Source: Micromonospora musae
GTDB lineage: Bacteria; Actinomycetota; Actinomycetes; Mycobacteriales; Micromonosporaceae
Length of the DNA stretch: 64,000 nt
Reading direction: 5' to 3'
Assembly (NCBI RefSeq): GCF_003626635.1
Contig: NZ_RAZT01000004.1
Location: 310,001 to 374,000 of the forward strand
The position numbers and the translations under genes are program-made. Numbering within the stretch: position 1 is the stretch's first letter; every line of letters begins with the position of its first letter. Shown in pieces: positions 1 to 8,664 of the stretch. The notes below the pieces were generated by a model. The model was not told where the DNA came from. It did no database searches and worked only from the letters and a program-made list of their open reading frames with translations.

Positions 1-2
1 TT

Positions 3-152
3 CACCGGCTGTCGATCGATCAGACGTACTTCGTCTCCGCGAGCGACCTCGAAGCGGTACCGAATCTTGATCATCAACACGTACGCGTTTGCGTTGTTTC
101 CGGCCCGGCTGCGTCCTCTGTCATGATCGCCGACGCTCGCCCCGGTGATTAA
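3..152 (+). CDS. Possible C-terminal end of an upstream gene (partial)
   Basis: One frame is open from the window edge to a TAA about 30 bases before the next gene. The first twenty codons have the high third-position GC expected here, but the last thirty do not. The peptide ends VMIADARPGD and shows no recognisable domain. It could equally be non-coding leader sequence of the next gene. Confidence 0.2.
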   Translation, partial: HRLSIDQTYFVSASDLEAVPNLDHQHVRVCVVSGPAASSVMIADARPGD

Positions 153-185
153 CATCCTCGCGTCACTCGAACGGGGGAGATCACT

Positions 186-689
186 GTGGACCTTCATCGC
201 AACTGGAAACCCTACGCCCGTGGACCGGCGCTGCTCGCGTTGGCGCTGGTCATGGCGTTCTCGCCGCAGATCCTGGCGGCGATGGGCCGGGAATTCGTCT
301 TCGGGGACTGGGTCGGCTACCTGCTGGCTCTGTTCGGACTCATCGGTGGGATCAGCGCGGTACGGGAGAGCCGCCGCGCGTTCGCGGTCCGCGTCGACGA
401 GCAGGGCGTCACCTGGGTGAACGGGACGGCCACTGTGGTCTTCCCGTGGGCGGAGGTGAGCCGGGTCTCGGTGGAGAAGCGGCCGAACTCCGGAAAGCTC
501 AACCGCCCCAGCCTGCTGACGGTGTGGACGACCGACACGGTGGAGCGGGCGCTACCGGCCACCGTTCAGCTGACCGGGCTCCGCGGTTACCAGGTGGCCG
601 ATCTGCACACCGTCAAGGAACCGGCGGACCAGGTGGTGGCAGCGCTGCGCCAGTACGGCGGCGACCGTTACCCCGCAGCCGTCAACTGA
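186..689 (+). CDS. Small membrane protein with PH-like domain
   Basis: This 167-residue protein has two hydrophobic helices near residues 14-32 and 38-56. A C-terminal soluble part of about 100 residues follows, with alternating strands (VRVDEQGVTW, VVFPWAEVSRVSVE) that resemble the bacterial PH-like domain of small actinobacterial membrane proteins. The GTG start follows a GGGGGAGA ribosome-binding site at good spacing. The cytoplasmic domain probably binds a lipid or protein partner at the membrane, but no specific function can be assigned. The next gene also encodes a small membrane protein, with a gap of only about 30 bases, so the two are likely co-transcribed. Confidence 0.7.
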   Translation: MDLHRNWKPYARGPALLALALVMAFSPQILAAMGREFVFGDWVGYLLALFGLIGGISAVRESRRAFAVRVDEQGVTWVNGTATVVFPWAEVSRVSVEKRPNSGKLNRPSLLTVWTTDTVERALPATVQLTGLRGYQVADLHTVKEPADQVVAALRQYGGDRYPAAVN

Positions 690-721
690 CCGGACGCGCC
701 GTCATCGAGCAGGAGTCCCTC

Positions 722-1189
722 ATGTCCGTAACACCTCTGCCCGGGGACGCGACGTCCCCAGCGCTTCGCCCGCCCGCCGACGGGGAGTGCCAGTTCTGCG
801 GCGGGCAGCCCGCAGTGCGGACGGCTTTCCAGTCCGTCACGAGCATCGTGATCCTCTACGTCATCTCCAGCCACCGCGGCTGGATGTGCCGCAGTTGCGG
901 CCTCGCCATGTTCCGCCACCACGCGAACCGCAGTCTGCTTCTCGGCTGGTGGGGAGTCGGCGTGATCGCCGTACCGATGCTCCTGATCATCGATGGTTTC
1001 CGGCTGCGGCGCCTGCTGCGGCTCGACCCGCCCCGGCCGACGCCGGGTGTGGCGGCACTCTCGCCGGCGCCGCTCGACCCGGGCAAGCCGGTCCTCGCCC
1101 GGCCCGGCGCCATCCTGTCGATCGTCCTGGTGGCGATCATCGTCCTCGCGGTCGGCTGCGGGATCGCCGCCACCCTCGCCACGAGCTGA
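722..1189 (+). CDS. Small membrane protein with zinc-ribbon CxxC pairs
   Basis: This 155-residue protein has two CxxC pairs, CQFC near residue 20 and CRSC near residue 55, spaced like a zinc ribbon. Hydrophobic segments at about residues 70-88 and 128-150 flank a proline-rich linker. The ATG was chosen because it begins a plausible N-terminus (MSVTPLPGD) just after the preceding gene, although the frame stays open upstream. Two-helix zinc-ribbon proteins of this kind are common and uncharacterised in actinobacteria. A strong hairpin follows the stop, so the two-gene unit appears to end here. Confidence 0.65.
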   Translation: MSVTPLPGDATSPALRPPADGECQFCGGQPAVRTAFQSVTSIVILYVISSHRGWMCRSCGLAMFRHHANRSLLLGWWGVGVIAVPMLLIIDGFRLRRLLRLDPPRPTPGVAALSPAPLDPGKPVLARPGAILSIVLVAIIVLAVGCGIAATLATS

Positions 1190-1202
1190 CGCCGCACCAC
1201 CA

Positions 1203-1247
1203 CGACCGGCCCGGCCTCCGTCCACATGCGGGGTGCCGGGCCGGTCG
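1203..1247 (+). terminator. Hairpin terminator after the first gene pair
   Basis: Perfect 13-bp inverted repeat (CGACCGGCCCGGC and its complement) around a 19-base loop, 13 bases after a stop codon. There is no U-tract, as usual for high-GC actinobacteria. Confidence 0.6.
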
Positions 1248-1339
1248 GCATGCCGCCGCCGTGGCCCGTTGGTGCGGGACATTTGTCCCGGCCGGCCGGG
1301 TACCGGCGGCTCTGCCGTCGTCCCGCCCGCGTACGTAGC

Positions 1340-1477
1340 GTGGCGGAGGTGGACGACATCGCGGTACGCCGCACCGGACTCACCCGACGGTTCGGAGCGG
1401 CACGAGCCGTCGACGACCTCGACCCGACCGTCGCGCGGGACACCACCCTCGCCCGGCTCGGGCTGCCGCTACGGTGA
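1340..1477 (+). pseudogene. Truncated start of an ABC transporter ATPase gene
   Basis: The 45-codon frame reads like the first 35 residues of a drug-export type ABC ATPase (GLTRRFGAARAVDDLDPTVAR). It then diverges and stops just where the Walker A motif (GPNGAGKST) should begin. The stop codon overlaps the GTG start of the histidine kinase in a GTGA arrangement. An intact ATPase of this family is about 300 residues, so roughly 85 percent is missing. I infer an internal deletion that removed the ATPase body and left its translation start coupled to the downstream two-component system. It could alternatively be a short leader ORF that resembles an ATPase by descent. Confidence 0.5.
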
Positions 1478-2640
1478 CCGACATGGCCGGCGCCACCCCT
1501 GCCACAGGCCCCGTCGAGCGAAGCCGGCGACGGCGCGGGCTCCTGCTCGTCGCGGCGCACACGCTGTGGCTGTGGCTGCTGCTGCCACCGGCCGCCGCGA
1601 TCACCCGGGGGCAGATCGACCACGCGCCCACGGCGACGGTCGGGCTGGTCGTCTTCGCGCTGCTCTACCTCGCGCTGGTGGCGGTGCCGGTGGCGGAGCT
1701 GCCGGTCCGACCGGCGCTGCACCACGGCGGGCTCGTCCTGCTCGCGCTGCTCGGGGTCGGGCTCGCGGCGGCGTACGCCAGTGCGCCGGAGGGCTGGCCG
1801 GTGCTGCTGATGTACGTCTGCACCGCCGGCGCCGTGGGGCTGGTCCGGGTGGGGTGGGGATTCGGCTGGGTCGGCGCCAGTACCGCCGCCGTCCTGGTGA
1901 TCGGCGTGGCGCACGGGCTGCCGGCGGACGACATCGCCCAGCTCGCACTGATCACGCTGCTCGCCGGTGCCATGACCCTTGCCTTCGCCCGGGTGGCCCG
2001 CCTGGTGGAGGAGCTTCGCCGCACCCAGCGCGAGCTGGCCCGCACGGTGGTGGAGCGGGAACGGCTCCGGTTCGCCAAGGACCTGCACGACCTGCTCGGC
2101 CACACGCTGTCGCTGGTGGTGGTGAAGGCCGAGGTGGTGCGCCGGCTCGCCCCGACGGATCCGGGCCGGGCCGCGGGCGAGGCGGCCGACATCGAACGGA
2201 TCGGACGCACCGCCCTCGCCGAGGTCCGCGAGGCGGTCACCGGCTATCGCGAGCAGAGCTTCGGCCGGGAGCTGGAGAACGCGCGTAACGCCCTGGCCGA
2301 CGTCGGCATCGTGGTCACCGTCCGGGAGCGTGGGCACCCGCTCGACGTGGCGGCCGACGACGCGTTCCGCTGGGTGCTTCGGGAAGGGGTGACGAACGTG
2401 CTGCGGCACAGCCGGGCGTCGCGGTGCGACATCGAGGTCAGCGCCGATATGGACGGCTCGGTGCTGACCGTACGCGACGACGGCGTGGGTGGTCGGCCGG
2501 AGCCGGGCAACGGCCTGCGTGGGCTCACCGAGCGCGTCGAGCAGGCGGGCGGCACCCTGCACGTCGGCCCGGCGCGCGGAGGCGGGCTGCTGCTCACCGC
2601 CCTGCTGCCCGCGCGCACCGCGGAGCGGGTGACCACATGA
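1474..2640 (+). CDS. Sensor histidine kinase, NarL/DesK-type
   Basis: This 388-residue membrane kinase has an N-terminal block of four to six hydrophobic helices (residues 20-175) and a short coiled linker. The HisKA_3 dimerisation motif KDLHDLLGH follows, with phosphoacceptor His205, and then a HATPase domain with an N box near EGVTNVLRHS and a G box DDGVGG. It should autophosphorylate and pass the phosphate to the response regulator that overlaps its end by four bases (ATGA). The start overlaps the stop of an ABC ATPase remnant, which suggests the system once controlled or sensed through a neighbouring ABC exporter. The signal is unknown. An alternative ATG lies three codons downstream. Confidence 0.93.
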   Translation: MTDMAGATPATGPVERSRRRRGLLLVAAHTLWLWLLLPPAAAITRGQIDHAPTATVGLVVFALLYLALVAVPVAELPVRPALHHGGLVLLALLGVGLAAAYASAPEGWPVLLMYVCTAGAVGLVRVGWGFGWVGASTAAVLVIGVAHGLPADDIAQLALITLLAGAMTLAFARVARLVEELRRTQRELARTVVERERLRFAKDLHDLLGHTLSLVVVKAEVVRRLAPTDPGRAAGEAADIERIGRTALAEVREAVTGYREQSFGRELENARNALADVGIVVTVRERGHPLDVAADDAFRWVLREGVTNVLRHSRASRCDIEVSADMDGSVLTVRDDGVGGRPEPGNGLRGLTERVEQAGGTLHVGPARGGGLLLTALLPARTAERVTT

Positions 2641-3242
2641 TCCGGCTGCTGCTCGCCGAGGACCAGGGCATGATGCGCGGCGCGCTGGCCCTCCTGTTGA
2701 ACCTCGAACCCGACATCGAGGTGGTCGCCGAGGCCGGGACCACCGCCGAGGCGCTCGAAGCCGCCCTGCGGCTCCGCCCGGACGTGGCGCTGTTGGACAT
2801 CGAGATGCCCGACGGCAGCGGCCTGGACACCGCGGCCACGTTGCGGGAGCAGCTGCCCCGGTGCCGGGTGCTGATCCTCACCACGTTCGGCCGCCCCGGC
2901 TACCTCCGGCGGGCGATGGAGGCCGGTGCGGCGGGCTTCCTGGTCAAGGACGGGCCGGTCGAGGAGCTGGCGGTGGCCGTCCGGCGGGTGCTCGCCGGTG
3001 AGCGGGTGATCGATCCGGCTCTCGCGGCGGCGGCGCTCTCGGCCGGCCCGAACCCGCTCACCGACCGGGAGCGGCACGTACTGGCCGCGGCCGTGGACGG
3101 TGCCACGGTCGCCGACATCGCCGTCCGTCTGCACCTGTCGGAGAGCACGGTGCGCAACTACCTGTCGGCCGCCATCGGCAAGACCGGCACCCGCAACCGG
3201 ATCGAGGCGGCCCTCAGCGCCCGGGCCAACGGCTGGCTCTGA
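2637..3242 (+). CDS. Response regulator, NarL/LuxR-type
   Basis: This 201-residue regulator has a receiver domain (residues 1-118) with acidic residues E8/D9, phosphoacceptor Asp54 in LLDIEMPDG, a conserved Thr-Thr after LIL and the Lys of FLVKD. A LuxR-type helix-turn-helix (LTDRERHVL ... IAVRLHLSESTVRNYL) fills the C-terminus. The ATG sits in an ATGA overlap with the kinase stop, so the two are translationally coupled and form a cognate pair. The DesR-like family usually regulates adjacent ABC transporter genes, and only a remnant of such a gene remains here, so its present targets are probably elsewhere. It converges on the LysR gene with a 21-base gap. Confidence 0.95.
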   Translation: MIRLLLAEDQGMMRGALALLLNLEPDIEVVAEAGTTAEALEAALRLRPDVALLDIEMPDGSGLDTAATLREQLPRCRVLILTTFGRPGYLRRAMEAGAAGFLVKDGPVEELAVAVRRVLAGERVIDPALAAAALSAGPNPLTDRERHVLAAAVDGATVADIAVRLHLSESTVRNYLSAAIGKTGTRNRIEAALSARANGWL

Positions 3243-3263
3243 AGCCGGGTACCGCCGGCCGGG

Positions 3264-4145
3264 TCACTCGGATCGTCGCGCCGTCGGGCGCCGCAGACCG
3301 AGGCGACCGGGAAGCCGGTTCACCACCGCGGCGAACACGTGCGGAGTGGGTTTGCGGGTCACCAGGAAGAGCGTGAGACGGCCGGGTAACGGCGCGGCCG
3401 AGAGACGATCCCCCTCCTGCCGGTAGGCGAGCCCGAACCCACGGGGCAGGACGGCCGGGCACCCCGAGAGCCGTGCCGTCCGTACCGCCGTCTCGGCGGT
3501 GGCCGCCGTGCGAGGCCGGGCGCCAAGGCCGGAGAGTCGCTGGTTCAACGTGTCCGCGGACATGTCGTAGGTGTAGGTGACGACATCGAGGTCGGCGAAC
3601 GGCCGCCGGCCACCTCGCAGCGACACGGCCGGTGGAGTCAGGACGGCGAGTCGGTCGTCGGCCACCGGTACGGCGCTCACGGTGGCGGGCAGACGCATCT
3701 GGTTGGCGACGGCGACGAACGCCGCGTCCAGCGACCCTTCGCCGACCCACTCCACGAGCCGATCGCCGTGGTCCGTCACCTGGTTGACCGTCGAGTCGGC
3801 CAGCAACTCGTCGAGCGCCGGAAAGAGCAGCGGGGCGAGGCTGCCGAACGTGCCGACGTTGAACGTGCGGGCGCGCGCTGCGGCGCGGACCCGGTCGAAG
3901 ACCAGCCCCAAATGATCGAGGACGTGGTCCGCCTCCGCGCGAAACGCACGGCCGGCCGGAGTCGGCCGCGCCCCGGTCGTGTCCCGGTCGAAGAGCCGCT
4001 CGCCGATCCGCCGTTCGAGCGCCGCCAGGCGGTTGCTCGCGGCCGGCTGGCTGATCAGCAGTTCCCGCCCGGCGGCCCCGAGTGAGCCGTGCCGGGCGAT
4101 TGCCTCGACCAGCCGGAGGTCCTCGACCGAGGGGAATGAGGTCAT
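3264..4145 (-). CDS. LysR-family transcriptional regulator
   Basis: This 293-residue protein has an N-terminal winged helix-turn-helix (residues 5-65; VEAIARHGSLGAAGRELLISQPAASNRLAALE) and a C-terminal periplasmic-binding-protein-like effector domain from about residue 90. It is transcribed divergently from an MFS transporter with only 72 bases between the two starts. That is the classic layout in which a LysR protein controls both itself and the neighbouring exporter. The effector ligand cannot be read from the sequence. The ATG was chosen because it places the helix-turn-helix at the normal distance from the N-terminus. Confidence 0.93.
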   Translation of the reverse strand: MTSFPSVEDLRLVEAIARHGSLGAAGRELLISQPAASNRLAALERRIGERLFDRDTTGARPTPAGRAFRAEADHVLDHLGLVFDRVRAAARARTFNVGTFGSLAPLLFPALDELLADSTVNQVTDHGDRLVEWVGEGSLDAAFVAVANQMRLPATVSAVPVADDRLAVLTPPAVSLRGGRRPFADLDVVTYTYDMSADTLNQRLSGLGARPRTAATAETAVRTARLSGCPAVLPRGFGLAYRQEGDRLSAAPLPGRLTLFLVTRKPTPHVFAAVVNRLPGRLGLRRPTARRSE

Positions 4146-4217
4146 ATCTTCAGGCTATGGGTTGCCCTGCCGATCCGCCATCTACCAGCGGCTTCTTTCC
4201 GACCGAAGGATGGCCGT

Positions 4218-5555
4218 GTGAACAACGGACGCGACATCGCAGCCATGCTGACAACCACCTTCGTGACCTGGATGGGCCAACGTACGACCGCCGTGGCGCT
4301 TCCCCTCGTCGCGCTCGCCGAGACCGGATCCGCATGGTCCACCGGGCTGGTCGGGGGAGCGGTCGGGCTGCCCATGCTCGCCTCGCCCTGGTGGGCCCGG
4401 GGCCTGCGTCAACGCCTGACCTCCGGCAGGGCCCTCGCCTGGGTGCTCGCGGTTCAGGTGACCGGCCTGCTCGTCGTTCCGGTCGCCGCGGCCGTCGGCA
4501 CGGTCGGCGCCCCGCACCTCGCGGCAGCCGGGCTCGTCACCGGATGTGCCACCGCCCTCAGCGGGCCGGCGCAGCGAGCGCTGCTCTCGGACATCGGCGA
4601 CAGCCTCGGCGCCACCGTCGCCACGAGACTCCTGACCTGGCAGGACTTCCTGCACCGCAGCACGATGATCCTGGCGCCGCCGGTGGCCGGCTGGGCCGTC
4701 GCCGTCGCTGGGCCGTTGCCGTTGCTCTGGGCGGAGGCCGTCGGTGTCGGCGCGGGAGCCCTCCTCCTGCTCACCGTGCGCGGCGCCGTCTCCGTCGCCC
4801 CGCCCGACCGCCCGGCCGACGCGCCGGCCCTGCGTCACGTGCTCGCACGGCATGCGGACATCCGCCGGGCCGTGACGATGTCGGGAGTCGGCGGGCTCGT
4901 GTGGTTCGCCTTCACCCTCGGCCTGGCGATCCTCGGCGCCCAGACCGGGCGGCCCGGACTGCTCATCTCCGCCGGCATGACCGGCTACGGCCTGGGCTCG
5001 CTCGCCGGTGCCCTGCTGGCCCCGCTGCTCGTTCCGCGGATGCCGGCGCTCGCGACGATGGCGACCGGATGGGCCCTCCTCGGCGTGGCGTTCATGGTCC
5101 TGCCCGCCGTGGCATCGTCCCTGGTCCCGCTGGGCTGCGTGGCCGCGGCCGGTGGCTTGTGCATGCCGCTCGGCATCGGCGCGCTCAACCGGCTGATCAG
5201 CACCCAGAGCGCCGGCCCGGACCGCAGAGCCGCGTTCGCGGTGGAGAGCCTCGTGCACGACGGGGCGGTCTCGATCGGGCTGCTCGCCGGGGGCGCGGTC
5301 ATCGGTGCGGTCGGCGCGGGACCGACTCTCGTCGCCGCCGGGGTCGCCCAGGTCGCCGTCGCGCTCCTCGCCGGCCCGTGGCTGAGAATCCCTCGCCGAT
5401 TCCGCCTCCGCCGCCCGTCGCGAGTCGCCATGGACGAGGGGCGCGGCGACGTTCGCGCCGCCGCCGGCGGGCTCGGGACCACGGCGACCGGTGCCGGTCG
5501 CGGGCGCGTGCCCGGCACGGACGGCGCGCGGCGGCAGCACGCGCAAGCCCGGTAA
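4218..5555 (+). CDS. MFS transporter
   Basis: This 445-residue protein is built almost entirely of hydrophobic helices (about ten to twelve), beginning at IAAMLTTTFVTWMGQRTTAVALPLV, and ends in a soluble basic tail rich in Arg and Gly. It resembles the actinobacterial MFS group that carries small molecules or drugs. The GTG start has a GAAGGA ribosome-binding site and gives a typical short cytoplasmic N-terminus. It is divergent from the LysR gene and is the likely target of that regulator. The last 50 residues are low-complexity and may not be structured. Confidence 0.9.
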   Translation: MNNGRDIAAMLTTTFVTWMGQRTTAVALPLVALAETGSAWSTGLVGGAVGLPMLASPWWARGLRQRLTSGRALAWVLAVQVTGLLVVPVAAAVGTVGAPHLAAAGLVTGCATALSGPAQRALLSDIGDSLGATVATRLLTWQDFLHRSTMILAPPVAGWAVAVAGPLPLLWAEAVGVGAGALLLLTVRGAVSVAPPDRPADAPALRHVLARHADIRRAVTMSGVGGLVWFAFTLGLAILGAQTGRPGLLISAGMTGYGLGSLAGALLAPLLVPRMPALATMATGWALLGVAFMVLPAVASSLVPLGCVAAAGGLCMPLGIGALNRLISTQSAGPDRRAAFAVESLVHDGAVSIGLLAGGAVIGAVGAGPTLVAAGVAQVAVALLAGPWLRIPRRFRLRRPSRVAMDEGRGDVRAAAGGLGTTATGAGRGRVPGTDGARRQHAQAR

Positions 5556-5573
5556 CCGTCCGCCGCACCACGG

Positions 5574-5614
5574 CCACCGGCCCTGCGCGCGAAGCAGCGG
5601 CAGGGCCGAGGTGG
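5574..5614. terminator. Bidirectional hairpin between convergent genes
   Basis: CCACCGGCCCTG pairs with CAGGGCC-GA-GGTGG with a two-base bulge, around a loop of about 15 bases. It lies between the MFS transporter and the convergent FAD oxidase and could serve both. Confidence 0.45.
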
Positions 5615-5624
5615 TCGAACCGCG

Positions 5625-6929
5625 TCAGCCGCCCACCGGGAAGTTGGAGCGGACGAGGTTGCGCGGGTCGTGGCGACGCTTGACGCCGCGCAGTCGGGTG
5701 AGGACGGCGGGCGTGAAGGCGTCGGACACGCTCTCGGTGGGGTTGAGGAAGGTCAGCGGCTTGCGTCCGCTGACCGGGAGAGCGTCGGCGAGGGCACGCT
5801 GCTTGACGGTGACCTGCTCGGCGGTCGCCGGGTCGGTGGGGATGCCGAACAGGTAGAGCGCGTAGGGCTCGGTCAGCGGGCCGTGCGGGCTGTCGGACGG
5901 ACGGGCCAACGCGCCGCCCAGGTGCCGGATCTGCACGCTCAGCAGCGGTGCGATCGGGTCGGCCAGCAGGGTCTTGGCCGCGGCGTTGTCGAGGCGGGTC
6001 AGCAGCTCGCCGCGGGAGAGTCCCGCGCCGGGATCGGTGGGTTCGGCGGTGATAACACCGAGATCGGAGACCAGCATGGCCCGCCTGCTGTCGGAGATCG
6101 GGCGGGGCAGGTGGTCCAGCGGGCCGAGCAGGTCGCGCGCCTCCCGCTCGGCACCGAGGTAGGTGACGTCGACGGCCACCATGGGATCGGCGCCGGGGAA
6201 GTGCAGCAGGTCCAGCCAGACGGTCAGCTCGTCCGGCGCGACGGCGGTGATCTGTAGGTAGGCCTCCATCACCTCCGGTGCGTGCGCGGCCGACCAGAGC
6301 ACCCGGCCGCCGAACAGGCGCGGTGCGGGCTGCAGGGCGAGCTCGATCGCGGTGACGATCGCATAGTCACCGCCACCGCCACGCAGCGCCCAGAACAGGT
6401 CCGGGTCGGTGTCGGCGGTGACGTGCCGCTGTCGGGCCTCGGCGTCCACGATGTCGAAGGCGGTGACGGCGTCGGAGACCCAGCCGTACGCGCGGCCGAA
6501 CCAGCTCAGTCCGCCGCCGAGGGCCACGCCCGTGACGCTGACCACGGGGGAGCTGCCGGGCAGGCCGGTGAGGCCGTGCTGCGCGGCGGCGGCCTGGACG
6601 CGGCCCGACGGCACGCCCGCGCCGACGAGAGCCCGGCGGGTGGCCGGGTCGATCTTCAGGCCGTCCAGCCGGCCGGTGCGCAGCAGGATCGTGCCCTCGG
6701 CGCGGCCGGTCGCGCCGTGCCCGTTCGGCTGGACCGCGATGGCCAGCCCGGCGGAGCGGGCGTACCGGACGAGCGCGACCACGTCGTCGGCGTCGGCGGC
6801 CTCGACCACCGCCGCCACGGACTGCTCGACGGCCAGGTTCCACGGCCGGCTGGCAGCGTCGAAGTCGGTGTCTCCCGGCAGCAGGACCCGGCCTCGGACG
6901 ACCGAGCGCGGCAGGTGCGGAGCGTTCAT
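5625..6929 (-). CDS. FAD-binding oxidoreductase, berberine-bridge/PCMH type
   Basis: This 434-residue flavoprotein has the FAD_binding_4 (PCMH) fold: a pyrophosphate loop near residues 55-75 with QPNGHGATG, then ALGGGLSWFGRAYG, a RGGGGDYAIVTA segment, and a C-terminal berberine-bridge motif RHDPRNLVRSNFPV. The His in NGHG is placed to carry 8-alpha-histidyl FAD. The Cys used for the second covalent bond in bicovalent members is absent, so the flavin should be held by one bond only. Such enzymes use O2 to oxidise alcohols or ring systems, and the substrate is unknown. No signal peptide is seen. It is divergent from a MocR-type regulator that may control it. Confidence 0.9.
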   Translation of the reverse strand: MNAPHLPRSVVRGRVLLPGDTDFDAASRPWNLAVEQSVAAVVEAADADDVVALVRYARSAGLAIAVQPNGHGATGRAEGTILLRTGRLDGLKIDPATRRALVGAGVPSGRVQAAAAQHGLTGLPGSSPVVSVTGVALGGGLSWFGRAYGWVSDAVTAFDIVDAEARQRHVTADTDPDLFWALRGGGGDYAIVTAIELALQPAPRLFGGRVLWSAAHAPEVMEAYLQITAVAPDELTVWLDLLHFPGADPMVAVDVTYLGAEREARDLLGPLDHLPRPISDSRRAMLVSDLGVITAEPTDPGAGLSRGELLTRLDNAAAKTLLADPIAPLLSVQIRHLGGALARPSDSPHGPLTEPYALYLFGIPTDPATAEQVTVKQRALADALPVSGRKPLTFLNPTESVSDAFTPAVLTRLRGVKRRHDPRNLVRSNFPVGG

Positions 6930-7070
6930 GGTGCTGTTCCTTCCGATTGGCAGGCGACGACGTACCGGGCAGTTCCGGCGGAGGCGAGTCGAGGGCCGGG
7001 GCGGCGGTGTGCTCGCCCGTGATGATCACTACGCTAGGACGGCGAAAGACCGTGGGTAGGGTGCATTCTC

Positions 7071-8498
7071 ATGGCAGGTTCGTGGGTCAATTTGGCGCAG
7101 CGGCTCGGCAGTGACCTGCATCTGGAGCTGACCGGTCCGGGCAGCCGCCGTGCCGCGCTGACCCGAGCCCTCCGCAGCGCCGTACGCGACGGGAGGCTGG
7201 CCGCCGGCGCCCGGCTGCCCCCGTACCGCTCGCTCGCCGCCGACCTCGGCCTCGCCCGCAACACCGTCGCCGCCGCCTACTCGGAGTTGGTTGCCGAGGG
7301 GTGGCTGGTCGCCCGACAGGGCTCGGGCACCCGGGTGGCGCGGCGCACCGAAGCCGCCCGGGTCCCGCGCGTGCCGAAGCCGACCTCCACCCGCCCGGCA
7401 GCCTCCTTGCACAACCTGCGGCAGGGCCAGCCCGATGCCGCCTCCTTCCCCCGTGTGGCCTGGCTCGCGGCGGCCCGGCGCGCGCTGAACGCCGCGCCCA
7501 ACGAGGCCTTCGGCCCGGGTGACCCGCAGGGCCGCCACGAACTACGCCGGGCGCTGGCCGAGTACCTGGCACGGGCGCGCGGTGTGCGGACCACACCGGA
7601 CCGGATCGTGGTGTGCTCCGGCTTCGCCCATGCGCTGCGGCTGCTCTTCGGCGGTCGGGTCCTCCGTGGTCCACTGGCCGTGGAGTCCTACGGCCTCGCC
7701 TTCCACCGTGCCGTGCTGGCGGCGGCCGCCGTCCGTACACTCCCGCTCACGCTCGACGAGGACGGTGCCCGTACGGACGAGTTGGCGGGCCTTCCGGGAG
7801 TACGGACGGCGCTGCTCACGCCCGCGCACCAGTTCCCGACCGGAGGAACGTTGCACTCGGAGCGGCGGATCACTGCGGTGGAGTGGGCCCGAACCTGCGG
7901 TGGCCTGATCCTCGAGGACGACTACGACGGCGAGTTCCGCTACGACCGGGAGCCGGTGGGGGCGGTGCAGAGCCTCGACCCGGAGCGCGTCGTCTACCTC
8001 GGCTCGGTCAGCAAGAGCCTGTCGCCCGCGCTGCGCCTCGGTTGGCTGGTGCTGCCCGAGCACCTGGTAGCCCCCGTCCTGACCGCCAAGGGTGAACGGG
8101 AGGCCTGGGCGAGCGTGATGGACCAGCTCACCCTGGCCGACTTCATCGAGTCTGGCCACTACGACCGGCACCTTCGCCGCATGCGCCAGCGCTATCGCGC
8201 TCGCCGGCACCGCCTCGTCGCCACTCTCGCCGCACAGGTTCCGCACATAGCGCCCACCGGCATCGCCGCCGGACTGCACGCGGTGCTGCGGCTGCCACCC
8301 GGGACCGAACGCTCCGTGGTCGAGGCCGCCGCCCGGCAGTCGATCGCCCTGGACGGGCTCGCTGACTTCCGCCATCCGGCCGCCGTCATGCCCGGCCACG
8401 ACGGCTTGGTCGTCGGCTACGCCACCCCGTCCGACCACGGGTACGGGCCGGCGCTGGAGGCACTGGGTCGAATCCTCCCGCCGCCCGCCGAGGGCTGA
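7071..8498 (+). CDS. MocR/PdxR-type regulator (GntR helix-turn-helix plus aminotransferase domain)
   Basis: This 475-residue fusion has an N-terminal GntR winged helix (residues 20-85, with YRSLAADLGLARNTVAAAYSEL). A class I aminotransferase-like domain follows, with the DDYDGEFRYD signature and PLP lysine Lys315 in SVSKSLSPALRLGW. MocR proteins bind PLP or PLP adducts and regulate vitamin B6, GABA or amino-acid genes. It is not linked to pdxST here. It diverges from the FAD oxidase gene across 141 bases, which must hold both promoters. Whether it controls that oxidase is an inference from position. Confidence 0.93.
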   Translation: MAGSWVNLAQRLGSDLHLELTGPGSRRAALTRALRSAVRDGRLAAGARLPPYRSLAADLGLARNTVAAAYSELVAEGWLVARQGSGTRVARRTEAARVPRVPKPTSTRPAASLHNLRQGQPDAASFPRVAWLAAARRALNAAPNEAFGPGDPQGRHELRRALAEYLARARGVRTTPDRIVVCSGFAHALRLLFGGRVLRGPLAVESYGLAFHRAVLAAAAVRTLPLTLDEDGARTDELAGLPGVRTALLTPAHQFPTGGTLHSERRITAVEWARTCGGLILEDDYDGEFRYDREPVGAVQSLDPERVVYLGSVSKSLSPALRLGWLVLPEHLVAPVLTAKGEREAWASVMDQLTLADFIESGHYDRHLRRMRQRYRARRHRLVATLAAQVPHIAPTGIAAGLHAVLRLPPGTERSVVEAAARQSIALDGLADFRHPAAVMPGHDGLVVGYATPSDHGYGPALEALGRILPPPAEG

Positions 8499-8580
8499 CC
8501 CTGCCCCGCTCCGACCGACCGGCCCACGGGTCGTCCACGGCCCCGTGCTCCTGCCCGCCGCCGTCGAACGTCGCACCGTT

Positions 8581-8632
8581 CGGCCCGCCCACGTCGTACG
8601 ACCGCCACGGGTCGAACGACGTGGGCGGGCCG
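8581..8632. terminator. Bidirectional terminator, perfect 17-bp stem
   Basis: CGGCCCGCCCACGTCGT and its exact reverse complement are separated by an 18-base loop. The hairpin sits between the convergent MocR-type and TauE/SafE genes and should stop transcription from both sides. Confidence 0.75.
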
Positions 8633-8664
8633 GGCCGGAGCGCGAGCCGCCGGGTGGGCCGGCG

